DNA from: Oscillospiraceae bacterium
GTDB taxonomy: Bacteria; Bacillota; Clostridia; Oscillospirales; Ruminococcaceae
Direction of reading: 5' to 3'
Length of the DNA stretch: 64,000 nucleotides
Assembly: GCA_021769525.1 (NCBI GenBank)
Contig: JAETSQ010000001.1
Coordinates: forward strand, 1 to 64,000
Part shown: positions 16,953 to 24,027 of the stretch, piece by piece
How positions within the stretch are numbered: position 1 is the stretch's first letter
Layout of the letters: every line of letters starts with the position of its first letter
Notes under the pieces: model-generated
Database searches by the model: none
The model's input: the letters and a program-made list of their open reading frames with translations, nothing else
What the model was told of the DNA's origin: nothing
Program-made: the position numbers and the translations under genes

Positions 16953-17906
16953 TTACTTCTCCTCCAATGCTGCTGGTGTTTTTTCCTCGTTCTCCGGCCC
17001 CTGCCCAAAGGCGGCGTCCACCTCCGGGACGGCAGGGGGCTCTTTCTCTCGGTCCGCGGGTCCTTCCCCGCCGGGGGGCTCCGGGCTTTCCGCAGGCGGG
17101 TGCTCTGGCGGGGCTTCCGCCGCCGGGGGCTCCTCCTGGGGCGGCAGCTGGTCGTTTTCCCAGGCGGCCTTCCGGGCGGCCTCCTCCTTTTCCACGTCAA
17201 ACAGGGACTTGTTGGGGGTGTCCTTCACCACCTGGCCGTCCATGATGGTGACAATGCGGTCGGCGTAGTTTGCCAGGTTCCGGTCGTGGGTCACCAGCAC
17301 GATGGTGATCTTCTGCCGGCGGGAGAAGTTTAAAAACAGCTCCATGATCTCCCGTGTGGTCTTGGTATCCAGGTTGCCGGTGGGCTCGTCGGCAAAGACC
17401 ACCTTGGGCCGGGCCGCAAAGGCCCTGGCGATGCCCACGCGCTGCTGCTGTCCGCCGGACATCTCCGCCGGGGTGTGCTTCATCCGGCTCTCCAGCCCCA
17501 CCGCCTTTAGCATCTCCTTGGCGATGGCGGTGCGCTTTTTCTTCGCCATCCCCCGGAAGGTGAGGGGCATGGCCACATTTTCGATGGCGCTCATCCCCGG
17601 CAGGAGGTTGTAGGACTGGAAGACGAATCCGATGCTCTTCTGGCGGAAGTGGGCCAGCTGCTTCTCGGTCATTTTGGAGATGTTCTTCCCCAGGATGTAC
17701 ACGTTCCCTCTGGTGGGCTTTTCCAGCCCCGCCAGTTGGTTCAGGAGGGTGGACTTGCCGGAGCCGGAGGTGCCCAGGATGCAGCAGACCTGCCCCTCCT
17801 CGATCTCCAGGTTGATGCAGTCCAGCGCCACCACCACCTCGTCGCCCACCCGGTAGGCCTTGCGGAGGTCCACCGTTTTGATGATCGAAGCCAACTTCTT
17901 TCCCAC
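16953..17906 (-). CDS. ABC transporter ATP-binding protein, MacB/LolD type
   Basis: About 317 aa. Walker A GTSGSGKST, Q-loop FVFQSYNLLPG, ABC signature MSGGQQQR, Walker B VVFADEPTGNLD and H-loop VTHD are all intact. About 90 residues of Pro/Glu/Ala-rich low-complexity tail follow the NBD and are unusual. The ORF-track ATG at 17960 lies at or before the predicted transcription start, so I use the GTG at 17906; a TTG at 17894 is also possible and has a GGTGGG stretch before it. It energises the permease encoded two genes downstream. Confidence 0.9.
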   Translation of the reverse strand: MGKKLASIIKTVDLRKAYRVGDEVVVALDCINLEIEEGQVCCILGTSGSGKSTLLNQLAGLEKPTRGNVYILGKNISKMTEKQLAHFRQKSIGFVFQSYNLLPGMSAIENVAMPLTFRGMAKKKRTAIAKEMLKAVGLESRMKHTPAEMSGGQQQRVGIARAFAARPKVVFADEPTGNLDTKTTREIMELFLNFSRRQKITIVLVTHDRNLANYADRIVTIMDGQVVKDTPNKSLFDVEKEEAARKAAWENDQLPPQEEPPAAEAPPEHPPAESPEPPGGEGPADREKEPPAVPEVDAAFGQGPENEEKTPAALEEK

Positions 17907-17944
17907 CGTCCATTCTGTCCGGACCGGAGGCCCGTCTAATACTA

Positions 17945-17992
17945 TATGTATATACAACATATTACTATACTACAAATTGGAGAAGGCCGCAA
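17945..17992 (-). promoter_or_regulatory. Promoter and palindromic operator candidate of the ABC exporter operon
   Basis: Minus strand TTGCGG, 17 bp, TATAGT (plus coordinates 17992-17964). Just downstream, over the expected +1, ATATGT and ACATAT half-sites are separated by 7 bp around a perfect TGTATATACA. The ATGT/ACAT spacing resembles PadR-type operators (inference). Confidence 0.55.
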
Positions 17993-18140
17993 CTGTTTTC
18001 CCGTCAAAATTCCTGAAGATTTTCTGATTTTTCCGCCTCTTCCGGGGCCGCGGCAGGGAACACCTTATATAACGACAAAACGGCTTCATTTATTCGTGCC
18101 AAAAAAATTAAATTTTACTGCATTCCACCCCTTCGGGGGT

Positions 18141-18170
18141 TTGAAAAAAACTCCCGCTTTATGGTATACT
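18141..18170 (+). promoter_or_regulatory. Sigma-A promoter of the DegV gene
   Basis: TTGAAA, 18 bp, TATACT with an upstream TGG. The remaining bases between the divergent ABC and DegV genes (about 17.99-18.14 kb) show nothing else I recognise. Confidence 0.75.
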
Positions 18171-18242
18171 AAAACAAATTCAAAATTGGCGGGCCTTCCT
18201 CCCCGCCTGTGTCACGGCTCATGTAATTTAAGGAGTGTCACC

Positions 18243-19118
18243 ATGGAACAGAACTACGTCATCCTCACCGATTCCTCCTGCGACCTGCCGGCGGAGCTGG
18301 CCCAGGAGCTGGAGCTCACCGTCCTGCCTCTCACCCTCACCCTGGGGGGCCGGGAATACGCCAACTACCTGGATGAGCGGGAGATCGGCTTCGGGGATTT
18401 CTACAGCCGTATCCGCCAGGGGGAGGTGGCGGTCACCGCCGCCGCCAACCTGGTGGCCTATCTTTCCCTCATGGAACCCATCCTCCGGTCCGGCAAGGAC
18501 ATCCTGATGATGGTCTTTTCCTCCGGCCTCAGCAGCACCTATCAGGTCGCCCTCCTGGCGGCGGAGGAGCTTTCCCCCCGTTATCCCCAGCGGAAGATCC
18601 TTGTAGTGGATACCCTCTGCGCCTCCATGGGCCAGGGGCTGCTGGTCTACCTGGCCGCCCGGCAGCGGGCGGAGGGCAGGAGCATCGAGGAGGTGCGGGA
18701 CTGGGCGGAACGGGAAAAGTACCACCTCTGCCACTGGTTCACCGTGGATGACCTTATGTACCTGAGGCGGGGCGGGAGGCTTTCCGCCGCCACCGCCCTG
18801 GTGGGCACCGCCCTGGGCATCAAGCCGGTGCTCCACGTGGATAACGAGGGCCATCTCATCAACGTGGGGAAGGCGCGGGGCCGCCGGGCCTCCCTCACCG
18901 CCCTGGTGGACCGGATGGCGGAGCTGGCGGTGGAGCCCCAGGGGCAGACGGTATTCATCAGCCACGGGGACTGCCCGGAGGACGCCAAGGCGGTGGAGCA
19001 GATGGTCCGGCAGCGCTTCGGGGTAAAGCAGGTGGTCATCAGCTACGTGGGCCCGGTGATCGGCGCCCACTCCGGCCCCGGCACCCTGGCCCTCTTCTTC
19101 CTGGGCCGGGAAAGGTAA
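18243..19118 (+). CDS. DegV-family fatty-acid-binding protein
   Basis: 291 aa. It has the DegV signature LTDSSCDLPAEL at the N-terminus, VFSSGLSSTYQ in the middle and VDDLMYLRRGGRLS followed by GIKPVLHV, which line the fatty-acid pocket. In Firmicutes such proteins (FakB) present fatty acids to the kinase FakA for phosphorylation and use in phospholipid synthesis (family knowledge). No fakA is in the window. AAGGAG precedes the ATG. It has its own promoter and is separated from the PadR module by a promoter and palindrome. Confidence 0.94.
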   Translation: MEQNYVILTDSSCDLPAELAQELELTVLPLTLTLGGREYANYLDEREIGFGDFYSRIRQGEVAVTAAANLVAYLSLMEPILRSGKDILMMVFSSGLSSTYQVALLAAEELSPRYPQRKILVVDTLCASMGQGLLVYLAARQRAEGRSIEEVRDWAEREKYHLCHWFTVDDLMYLRRGGRLSAATALVGTALGIKPVLHVDNEGHLINVGKARGRRASLTALVDRMAELAVEPQGQTVFISHGDCPEDAKAVEQMVRQRFGVKQVVISYVGPVIGAHSGPGTLALFFLGRER

Positions 19119-19174
19119 AGATTGACTTTTTTGGGCTTCGCTTCGGCGGGGCCTTATTTTTTTGCAATATCCTA

Positions 19175-19225
19175 TTGACATATAATATTATACGTTGTAT
19201 AATATCGCCATAGCAACAATATTGT
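19175..19225 (+). promoter_or_regulatory. Consensus promoter with palindromic operator for the PadR module
   Basis: TTGACA, 17 bp, TATAAT (19175-19203) is a perfect sigma-A promoter. Its -10 lies within a perfect 9-bp-arm inverted repeat, ATATTATAC-GTT-GTATAATAT (19185-19205). A second perfect palindrome, ACAATATTGT, is at 19216-19225. This is the expected layout for an autorepressing PadR regulator. Confidence 0.8.
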
Positions 19226-19251
19226 AAACGGATGAAAGGAGCGCGGGAGCC

Positions 19252-19587
19252 ATGACGATCACCCCCAATGCCGCCCTGATGGACGCCATCGTTCTTTCGG
19301 TCGTGGCAAGGGACGGCACCTACGGCTACAAGATCACCCAGGACATCCGGGCAGTGATGGAGATCTCCGAATCCACCCTCTATCCCGTCCTGCGTCGGCT
19401 GCAAAAGGACGGGTGCCTGGATGTGTACGACCAGGAATTTGCCGGCAGGAACCGGCGGTATTACCGCATCACCCCGCGGGGCCGCGCCCAGCTGGAGGAA
19501 GTCCTTGGGGAATGGGAAAGCTATAAGAGCAGGCTGGACGCCATCTTCTATGACGGAGCCTGCGGCAATGGAGGGAAAACGCCATGA
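19252..19587 (+). CDS. PadR-family transcriptional regulator
   Basis: 111 aa, the size of short (subfamily 2) PadR repressors. The winged helix has DAIVLSVVARDGTYGYKI, SESTLYPVLRRLQKDG as recognition helix, and the wing GRNRRYYRITPRG. A short C-terminal dimerisation helix follows. It most likely represses its own operon through the palindromes over the promoter. Its stop overlaps the next start by 4 bp (ATGA), a strong sign of cotranscription with the DUF1700 gene. The inducer is unknown; cell-envelope-active compounds are the usual signal for such modules. Confidence 0.94.
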   Translation: MTITPNAALMDAIVLSVVARDGTYGYKITQDIRAVMEISESTLYPVLRRLQKDGCLDVYDQEFAGRNRRYYRITPRGRAQLEEVLGEWESYKSRLDAIFYDGACGNGGKTP

Positions 19588-20303
19588 CAAAACAGGAATT
19601 TATGTACCGGCTGGCCCAGCAGCTCGTCTCCCTGCCGCCGGAGGAGCGCCTCTGCGCCCTGAAGTTCTACGATGAGTACTTCGCCGACGCGGGGGAGGAG
19701 AACTGGGAGGCGCTGCTGCGGGACCTGGGCAGCCCGGAGGAGGTGGCCCGCACCATCCGGGAGGATTTTGCCCAGCGCAACCCCGGTTACGAGCCCAGCG
19801 GCTCCTACGCTTACCGCCCCGGCCCCCAGTACCGGCCGGGCCAGGGCCCCCAGACCTATACCACCAGCCCGGAGACCTACGTCCAGCGGGGCTACGGCCC
19901 CCAGCCGGCGGTCTACCAAAAGCGCTCCGGCTGCGGCACCGTCCTGTTGGTGACGCTGCTGATCCTTGGCTCGCCCCTGTGGCTGGTGCTGCTCATCGCC
20001 GCCCTGGGGCTGGTCATCGGGCTGGCCGGCGCCCTGGTGGGCATCGTGATAGCGGCGGTGGTGGCGGTGGTCTCCCTGGTGGGAGCTGGGGTCCTCTGCG
20101 CCTGGGGGGCGGTCACCGCCATGGCCCTGACGCCGGGCCTGCGGCTGCTGGCCCTGGGCGCCGGCCTGATGATCACCGGAGGCGGGCTGCTGGCCCTGGT
20201 CCTCTGTGTCTGGCTGGCGGTGAATGTCCTCCCCCCGGTGTTCCGGTGGCTGGTGGACCTCTGCCGCAGGCCCTTCCAAAAACAGGACGGAGGTAAGATG
20301 TGA
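19584..20303 (+). CDS. DUF1700-family membrane protein
   Basis: 239 aa. The N-terminal 60 residues form the DUF1700 helical head (EFMYRLAQQLVSLPPEER, FYDEYFADAGEENWEALL, LGSPEEVARTI). A Pro/Tyr/Gly-rich linker (about 65-110) and three or four hydrophobic helices (about 118-225) follow. DUF1700 proteins are regularly encoded between PadR and a DUF4097 protein in Firmicutes and are thought to be an anti-regulatory or envelope component; no biochemical role is established. Stop and next start overlap as TGATG. Confidence 0.9.
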   Translation: MTKQEFMYRLAQQLVSLPPEERLCALKFYDEYFADAGEENWEALLRDLGSPEEVARTIREDFAQRNPGYEPSGSYAYRPGPQYRPGQGPQTYTTSPETYVQRGYGPQPAVYQKRSGCGTVLLVTLLILGSPLWLVLLIAALGLVIGLAGALVGIVIAAVVAVVSLVGAGVLCAWGAVTAMALTPGLRLLALGAGLMITGGGLLALVLCVWLAVNVLPPVFRWLVDLCRRPFQKQDGGKM

Positions 20304-21205
20304 TGCGCGGTTTTTATAAAGTGATCTGCGGAACGGCGGCGGCATTCCTTTCCCTGGGGCTGCTGCTGGGGGTGATGGGCCTGCTGATGGGGGGGCGTCC
20401 GGGGGAGCTGTATGCCTACAGCGAGGAGCTGGACATCCCCCTGGCGGGCCGGGGACGGTTCGGCTTCCTGGGCTGGGGCGGCTCCTGGGGGAACCCCCTC
20501 TACGGCCGGGATACGGTGGAGCAGACCTACACCCAGCAGAAGGACCAGATCCGCCGGCTGGATTTTGACCTTTCCTGCGCGGATGTCACCATCCGGGAGG
20601 GGGATGCCTTCTGGGTGAGGGCGGAGAAGATCAACGCCAAGCGTTTCCGCACCGAGATCGACGGGGACACCTGGGAGCTGGAGTGCGATGTCAAAAACGT
20701 GCGGCATATGGGGGGCGACCGTGCCCCCAGGATCACCGTCACCGTCCCCAAGGGCTTTGTGGCGGAGGAGCTGGAGCTGGACAGCGCCATGGGCGCCGTG
20801 GAGGTGAAGGGCCTGGCGGCCCAGGAGTCCGCCCTCCAGGTGGGGATGGGGGAAATGGTGGTCAAGGACTTTTCCTCCGGGGACTGTGACCTGGAGATCG
20901 GCATGGGCTCCCTGGAGCTTTCCGGCAGCATCACCGGCCGGGGGAGCATCGACTGCGGCATGGGCAGCGCCGCCCTTGCCCTGCGGGGGGAACCGGCGGA
21001 CTACGGGTACACCGCCACCGTGGGGATGGGCTCGGTGACCATCGGCGGGGAGGAGCTGGATGCGGACAGCTACCAGACCCCCGGCTCCGGGGAGCTCGCC
21101 GAGATCGCGGGCCTGGGGGCAGAGCGCTCCTGGAACACGGATGCCCCCAACTTCTTTTTCGTCAACTGCGGCATGGGCTCGGTGGACATCCGGTTCACTA
21201 AATAA
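20303..21205 (+). CDS. DUF4097-family putative adhesin / envelope protein
   Basis: 300 aa. One N-terminal membrane helix (about 8-30) is followed by a DUF4097 right-handed beta-helix-like domain with short repeats built around GMG: LQVGMGEMVV, LEIGMGSLEL, IDCGMGSAAL, ATVGMGSVTI. The repeat recurs at about 20-25 residues. Start is the ATG in the TGATG overlap; the ORF track used a GTG one codon earlier. The domain should face outside. It is the third gene of the PadR module and is followed 12 bp later by the YccF gene. Confidence 0.88.
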   Translation: MRGFYKVICGTAAAFLSLGLLLGVMGLLMGGRPGELYAYSEELDIPLAGRGRFGFLGWGGSWGNPLYGRDTVEQTYTQQKDQIRRLDFDLSCADVTIREGDAFWVRAEKINAKRFRTEIDGDTWELECDVKNVRHMGGDRAPRITVTVPKGFVAEELELDSAMGAVEVKGLAAQESALQVGMGEMVVKDFSSGDCDLEIGMGSLELSGSITGRGSIDCGMGSAALALRGEPADYGYTATVGMGSVTIGGEELDADSYQTPGSGELAEIAGLGAERSWNTDAPNFFFVNCGMGSVDIRFTK

Positions 21206-21217
21206 GGAGGTGCGGCG

Positions 21218-21589
21218 ATGTCGTTTTTGGGCAATCTTGTCTGGTTTCTTTTCGGCGGCCTTTGGATGGGCCTGGGATGGGTGCTGGCGGGGCTGCTGTG
21301 GAGCGTCACCATCGTGGGCATCCCCGTGGGGATGCAGTGCTTCAAGATGGCGGGGCTGGCCTTCTTCCCCTTCGGCAAGGAGGTGGTCTACGGCGGGGGG
21401 CTGGGCTCCTTTTTCCTCAATCTCCTTTGGCTGGCGGTGAGCGGCCTGCCCCTGGCCCTCCAGGCCATCGCCACCGGATGCGTCTTTTGTATCACGATCG
21501 TGGGCATCCCCTTCGGGATGCAGTGTTTCAAACTGGCGAAGCTCTCGCTGATGCCCTTTGCCACCAGCGTAGTGCCCGCCCGGTTATAG
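21218..21589 (+). CDS. YccF-domain inner membrane protein
   Basis: 123 aa made of two copies of the YccF motif, each a hydrophobic helix followed by TIVGIPVGMQCFKMAGLAFFPFG or its second-copy variant TIVGIPFGMQCFKLAKL. About four membrane segments. The function of YccF proteins is unknown. TAAGGAGG precedes the start. It is the fourth gene of the envelope module; regular short spacing suggests cotranscription with its neighbours. Confidence 0.92.
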   Translation: MSFLGNLVWFLFGGLWMGLGWVLAGLLWSVTIVGIPVGMQCFKMAGLAFFPFGKEVVYGGGLGSFFLNLLWLAVSGLPLALQAIATGCVFCITIVGIPFGMQCFKLAKLSLMPFATSVVPARL

Positions 21590-21604
21590 TAAGGAGGGAT
21601 CGAT

Positions 21605-21799
21605 ATGGGACCAAGAAAACTGTACCGTGTCCAGGAGGGCCGGAAACTCTGCGGGGTCTGCATGGGCGTCGCGGAATATCTGAACATGGATGTGACGTTG
21701 GTGCGCATCCTCTGGGCGGCGGCCACCCTCTGCTGGTCCGTCGGCTTCTGGGCCTACCTGCTCTGCGCCATCTTCCTGCCGGATAAGCCGGGAGCGTAA
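21605..21799 (+). CDS. PspC-domain protein
   Basis: 64 aa minimal PspC domain: KLYRVQEGRKLCGVCMGVAEY, then DVTLVRILWA and one membrane helix ending at FLPDKP. In other bacteria PspC-type proteins sense envelope stress and regulate phage-shock responses; stand-alone copies often accompany DUF4097/YccF modules. GGAGGGATCGAT precedes the ATG. A strong hairpin ends the operon 10 bp after the stop. Confidence 0.93.
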   Translation: MGPRKLYRVQEGRKLCGVCMGVAEYLNMDVTLVRILWAAATLCWSVGFWAYLLCAIFLPDKPGA

Positions 21800-21808
21800 C
21801 AAAACCAG

Positions 21809-21846
21809 AATCAGGCCCCTTCCGCCCGCCGGAAGGGGCCTGATCT
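21809..21846. terminator. Terminator between convergent PspC and PFK genes
   Basis: ATCAGGCCCCTTCCG pairs with CGGAAGGGGCCTGAT. The T-rich tails are modest on both strands (CTGTCTTTG; CTGGTTTTG), so it may serve both operons. Confidence 0.8.
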
Positions 21847-21948
21847 GTCTTTGTCAGCATTTCGTCAGAAGATCGCAAGGAAAAAAGGAAACCTTCCCGC
21901 CCCGCTTCTGGTAAACTGATGATGCCGCCGCCCAGACTGGCAGTTTTT

Positions 21949-23109
21949 TCAAAGCGTGTAGGAGAGGATGGGGGGCAGCTCCGGGCCGATGAGGGGCTTG
22001 CACCACTCCACAAAGGCGGGGGTGACGCCGTTGCCCGCCTCGTTGATGAACTCCGGAGGCATCAGCCGCTCGCGGAGCATCACCTCTTTGATGTCGATGA
22101 GGATGGGCTCCACCCGGTAGGGGTCGGTGGAGAGGCGGGAGAAGCCCACCATCTTGCCGCTCTCCCCGGTGAGGACGGCCCGGACAGCCAGCTCCCCGGC
22201 CAGCACTGCCTCCTCCCGGTCCACCGGGGACTGCCAGGCGATGGACGCCCGCCCCAGGAGCCCCGGCTTTTCGCTGCGGGCCTTGTACCCCAGCTCCCTG
22301 ATGATGAGGTTCGCCAGGTGGGCGCTCACATCCCCGAAGTAGGTGGCCCGCCCCACGGTGAAGATAGGATCGACGATGGGTTTTCCGTCCGCCCCGGTGA
22401 GGCCCTCACTGGCCACCACCACTCCGAAGCCCTTTTCCCGGATGAGCTTTTCCACATCGCTGAGGAAGCGCTCCGGGGAGAAGGTCCGCTCCGGCAGGTA
22501 GATGAGATCCGGCCCCGGCAGGCCGCACTGGGCGGCCAGGGCGCTGGCGGCGGTGATCCAGCCGGCGCTGCGGCCCAGGGCTTCGATGACCACCACGTGG
22601 ATGGGGAGGCTGCGGACGTCGGCGCAGACCTCCGCGGTGGAGGCGGCCATATACCGGGCGGCGCTGCCGTATCCGGGGGCGTGGTCGGTAACGGCGATGT
22701 CGTTATCGATGGTCTTGGGGATGCCCATCACCGGCACCCCCTGCTCCGCGCAGGCGGCGCAGAGCTTGCCGCAGGCGTCCATGGTGCCGTTGCCGCCGTT
22801 CATCACCACGGCGGTGATACCCAGTTCCCGGATGACCTGGGCCATGGCGGCGTAGTCCTCCGCCTCCAGGCAGTCCCGCGAGGTGCCGATGGCGGAAGCG
22901 GGGCTTTGGAGCAGCAGCCGCAGGCGCTCATCCGGCTCGGTCCCCAGGTCCTTCACCTGGCGGCGCAGCAGCCCCCCGGTCCCCCCGATGGCAGCGTAGA
23001 CCTTGCCCCCGCCAAGGCGGCGCTTTGCCTCCCGCACCGCCCCGTAGAGGGAGGAATTGATGACGGCGGTGGGGCCGCCACCGTGGATGATCAAAAGATT
23101 TTCGGCCAT
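21949..23109 (-). CDS. 6-phosphofructokinase (atypical, PPi-PFK-like lineage)
   Basis: 386 aa phosphofructokinase that phosphorylates fructose-6-phosphate. The catalytic PKTIDND (131-137) has the Lys seen in pyrophosphate-dependent enzymes. The diphosphate-site loop is GGNGTMD (105-111), where ATP-dependent enzymes have GGDGS and many PPi enzymes GGDD or GGND. Gly at the E. coli-104 position with Lys at 124 is the mixture found in some ATP-using members of the PPi lineage (family knowledge). The phosphoryl donor is therefore uncertain. GGAGGAGCGTC precedes the ATG. It is transcribed leftward and alone. Confidence 0.93.
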   Translation of the reverse strand: MAENLLIIHGGGPTAVINSSLYGAVREAKRRLGGGKVYAAIGGTGGLLRRQVKDLGTEPDERLRLLLQSPASAIGTSRDCLEAEDYAAMAQVIRELGITAVVMNGGNGTMDACGKLCAACAEQGVPVMGIPKTIDNDIAVTDHAPGYGSAARYMAASTAEVCADVRSLPIHVVVIEALGRSAGWITAASALAAQCGLPGPDLIYLPERTFSPERFLSDVEKLIREKGFGVVVASEGLTGADGKPIVDPIFTVGRATYFGDVSAHLANLIIRELGYKARSEKPGLLGRASIAWQSPVDREEAVLAGELAVRAVLTGESGKMVGFSRLSTDPYRVEPILIDIKEVMLRERLMPPEFINEAGNGVTPAFVEWCKPLIGPELPPILSYTL

Positions 23110-23208
23110 GACGCTCCTCCTTATTTATTGGTCCTGCTCCCCCCGGCGGCGTGCCGGGTCCGCGGTCCGGAGGGCCGCAAAGACGGCCCCGCCGGAAATA
23201 CCGACTCT

Positions 23209-23237
23209 ATCATACCAAGTTTGACGGGATAGGGCAA
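23209..23237 (-). promoter_or_regulatory. Promoter of the phosphofructokinase gene
   Basis: Minus strand TTGCCC, 17 bp, TATGAT. It is divergent from and 20 bp away from the promoter at 23258. Confidence 0.65.
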
Positions 23238-23257
23238 GTAGGAAACTTTTTCTTCTG

Positions 23258-23286
23258 TTGCTTTTTTCCGGCGCAATGATTATACT
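23258..23286 (+). promoter_or_regulatory. Promoter of the papain-like/BMP/phosphoesterase cassette
   Basis: TTGCTT, 17 bp, TATACT, then a short leader to AAAGGAGG before the GTG start. Confidence 0.7.
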
Positions 23287-23330
23287 GTATACTGTTTGAA
23301 TCAAGAAGCCAAAAAAGGAGGTGGTCCCCT

Positions 23331-24002
23331 GTGGCGGAGGCGATGCTGCGGCACCCCTATCCCTCGGTGGAAAAGGAGGGGATCCTGACCCACGGCGGCA
23401 GCCAGAACTGGATGAAGAAGTCCCTGGCTCAGAAATACGGCTGCGGCGTGGTGGCCGCCGCCGACCTGCTCATCTACCTGCACCGCTACGGGGAGGGTTG
23501 GGAAAGCGGGTACTTCCGGGGGCTGCCGGAGGGGCCTATCCCCTGGGAGATCTACGACTTCTACGCCGACCGTCTGCGGAAGCGGTACTTTCCCCTGATC
23601 CCTCCCTTCGGCCTCAACGCCCTGCTGCTGGCCGGGGGGCTGAACCGCTACTTCCGGGAGTACCGGCTCCCCCTGCGGGCGGGGTGGAAGCCCGCCTCCG
23701 GGGACCTCTGGCAGAGGGCGGAGGCGATGCTCCGGCGGGACATCCCGGTGATCCTCTGCATCGGCCCCAACTTCCCCTTCCTCTGGCAGAAGCGGGAGCT
23801 GCCCCTCTACAGGCCGGGGGCGGAGGGGAACTGCCCGGCGGGGGGCGTCCGGGCCCACTATGTCACCGTGGTGGGGATGGAGGGGGACTGGCTGACCGTC
23901 ACATCCTGGGGGCAGCTCTACCGCATCCGGCGGGAAGAATACGACCGCTACCGCCGGGAGCACAGCTGCGCCCTCTACTGCGGCATGGCGGAGATCCGGT
24001 GA
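23331..24002 (+). CDS. Papain-fold (C39-like) cysteine peptidase-like protein
   Basis: 223 aa, GTG start chosen because AAAGGAGG sits 9 bp before it. I do not recognise an exact family. Visible elements fit a papain/C39-like fold: Cys in QKYGCGVVAAADLLIYL (about 35-52), His in VRAHYVTVVGMEG (about 178-190) and a following VTSWGQLY strand that recalls the NSWG of papains. There is no signal peptide or membrane helix. It may be a cytosolic peptidase, an amidase or a catalytically altered relative. It is the first gene of a three-gene cassette, ending 25 bp before the ParB/BMP fusion. Confidence 0.6.
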   Translation: MAEAMLRHPYPSVEKEGILTHGGSQNWMKKSLAQKYGCGVVAAADLLIYLHRYGEGWESGYFRGLPEGPIPWEIYDFYADRLRKRYFPLIPPFGLNALLLAGGLNRYFREYRLPLRAGWKPASGDLWQRAEAMLRRDIPVILCIGPNFPFLWQKRELPLYRPGAEGNCPAGGVRAHYVTVVGMEGDWLTVTSWGQLYRIRREEYDRYRREHSCALYCGMAEIR

Positions 24003-24027
24003 AGAGAAAAAAGAAGGAGGCGGGAGA

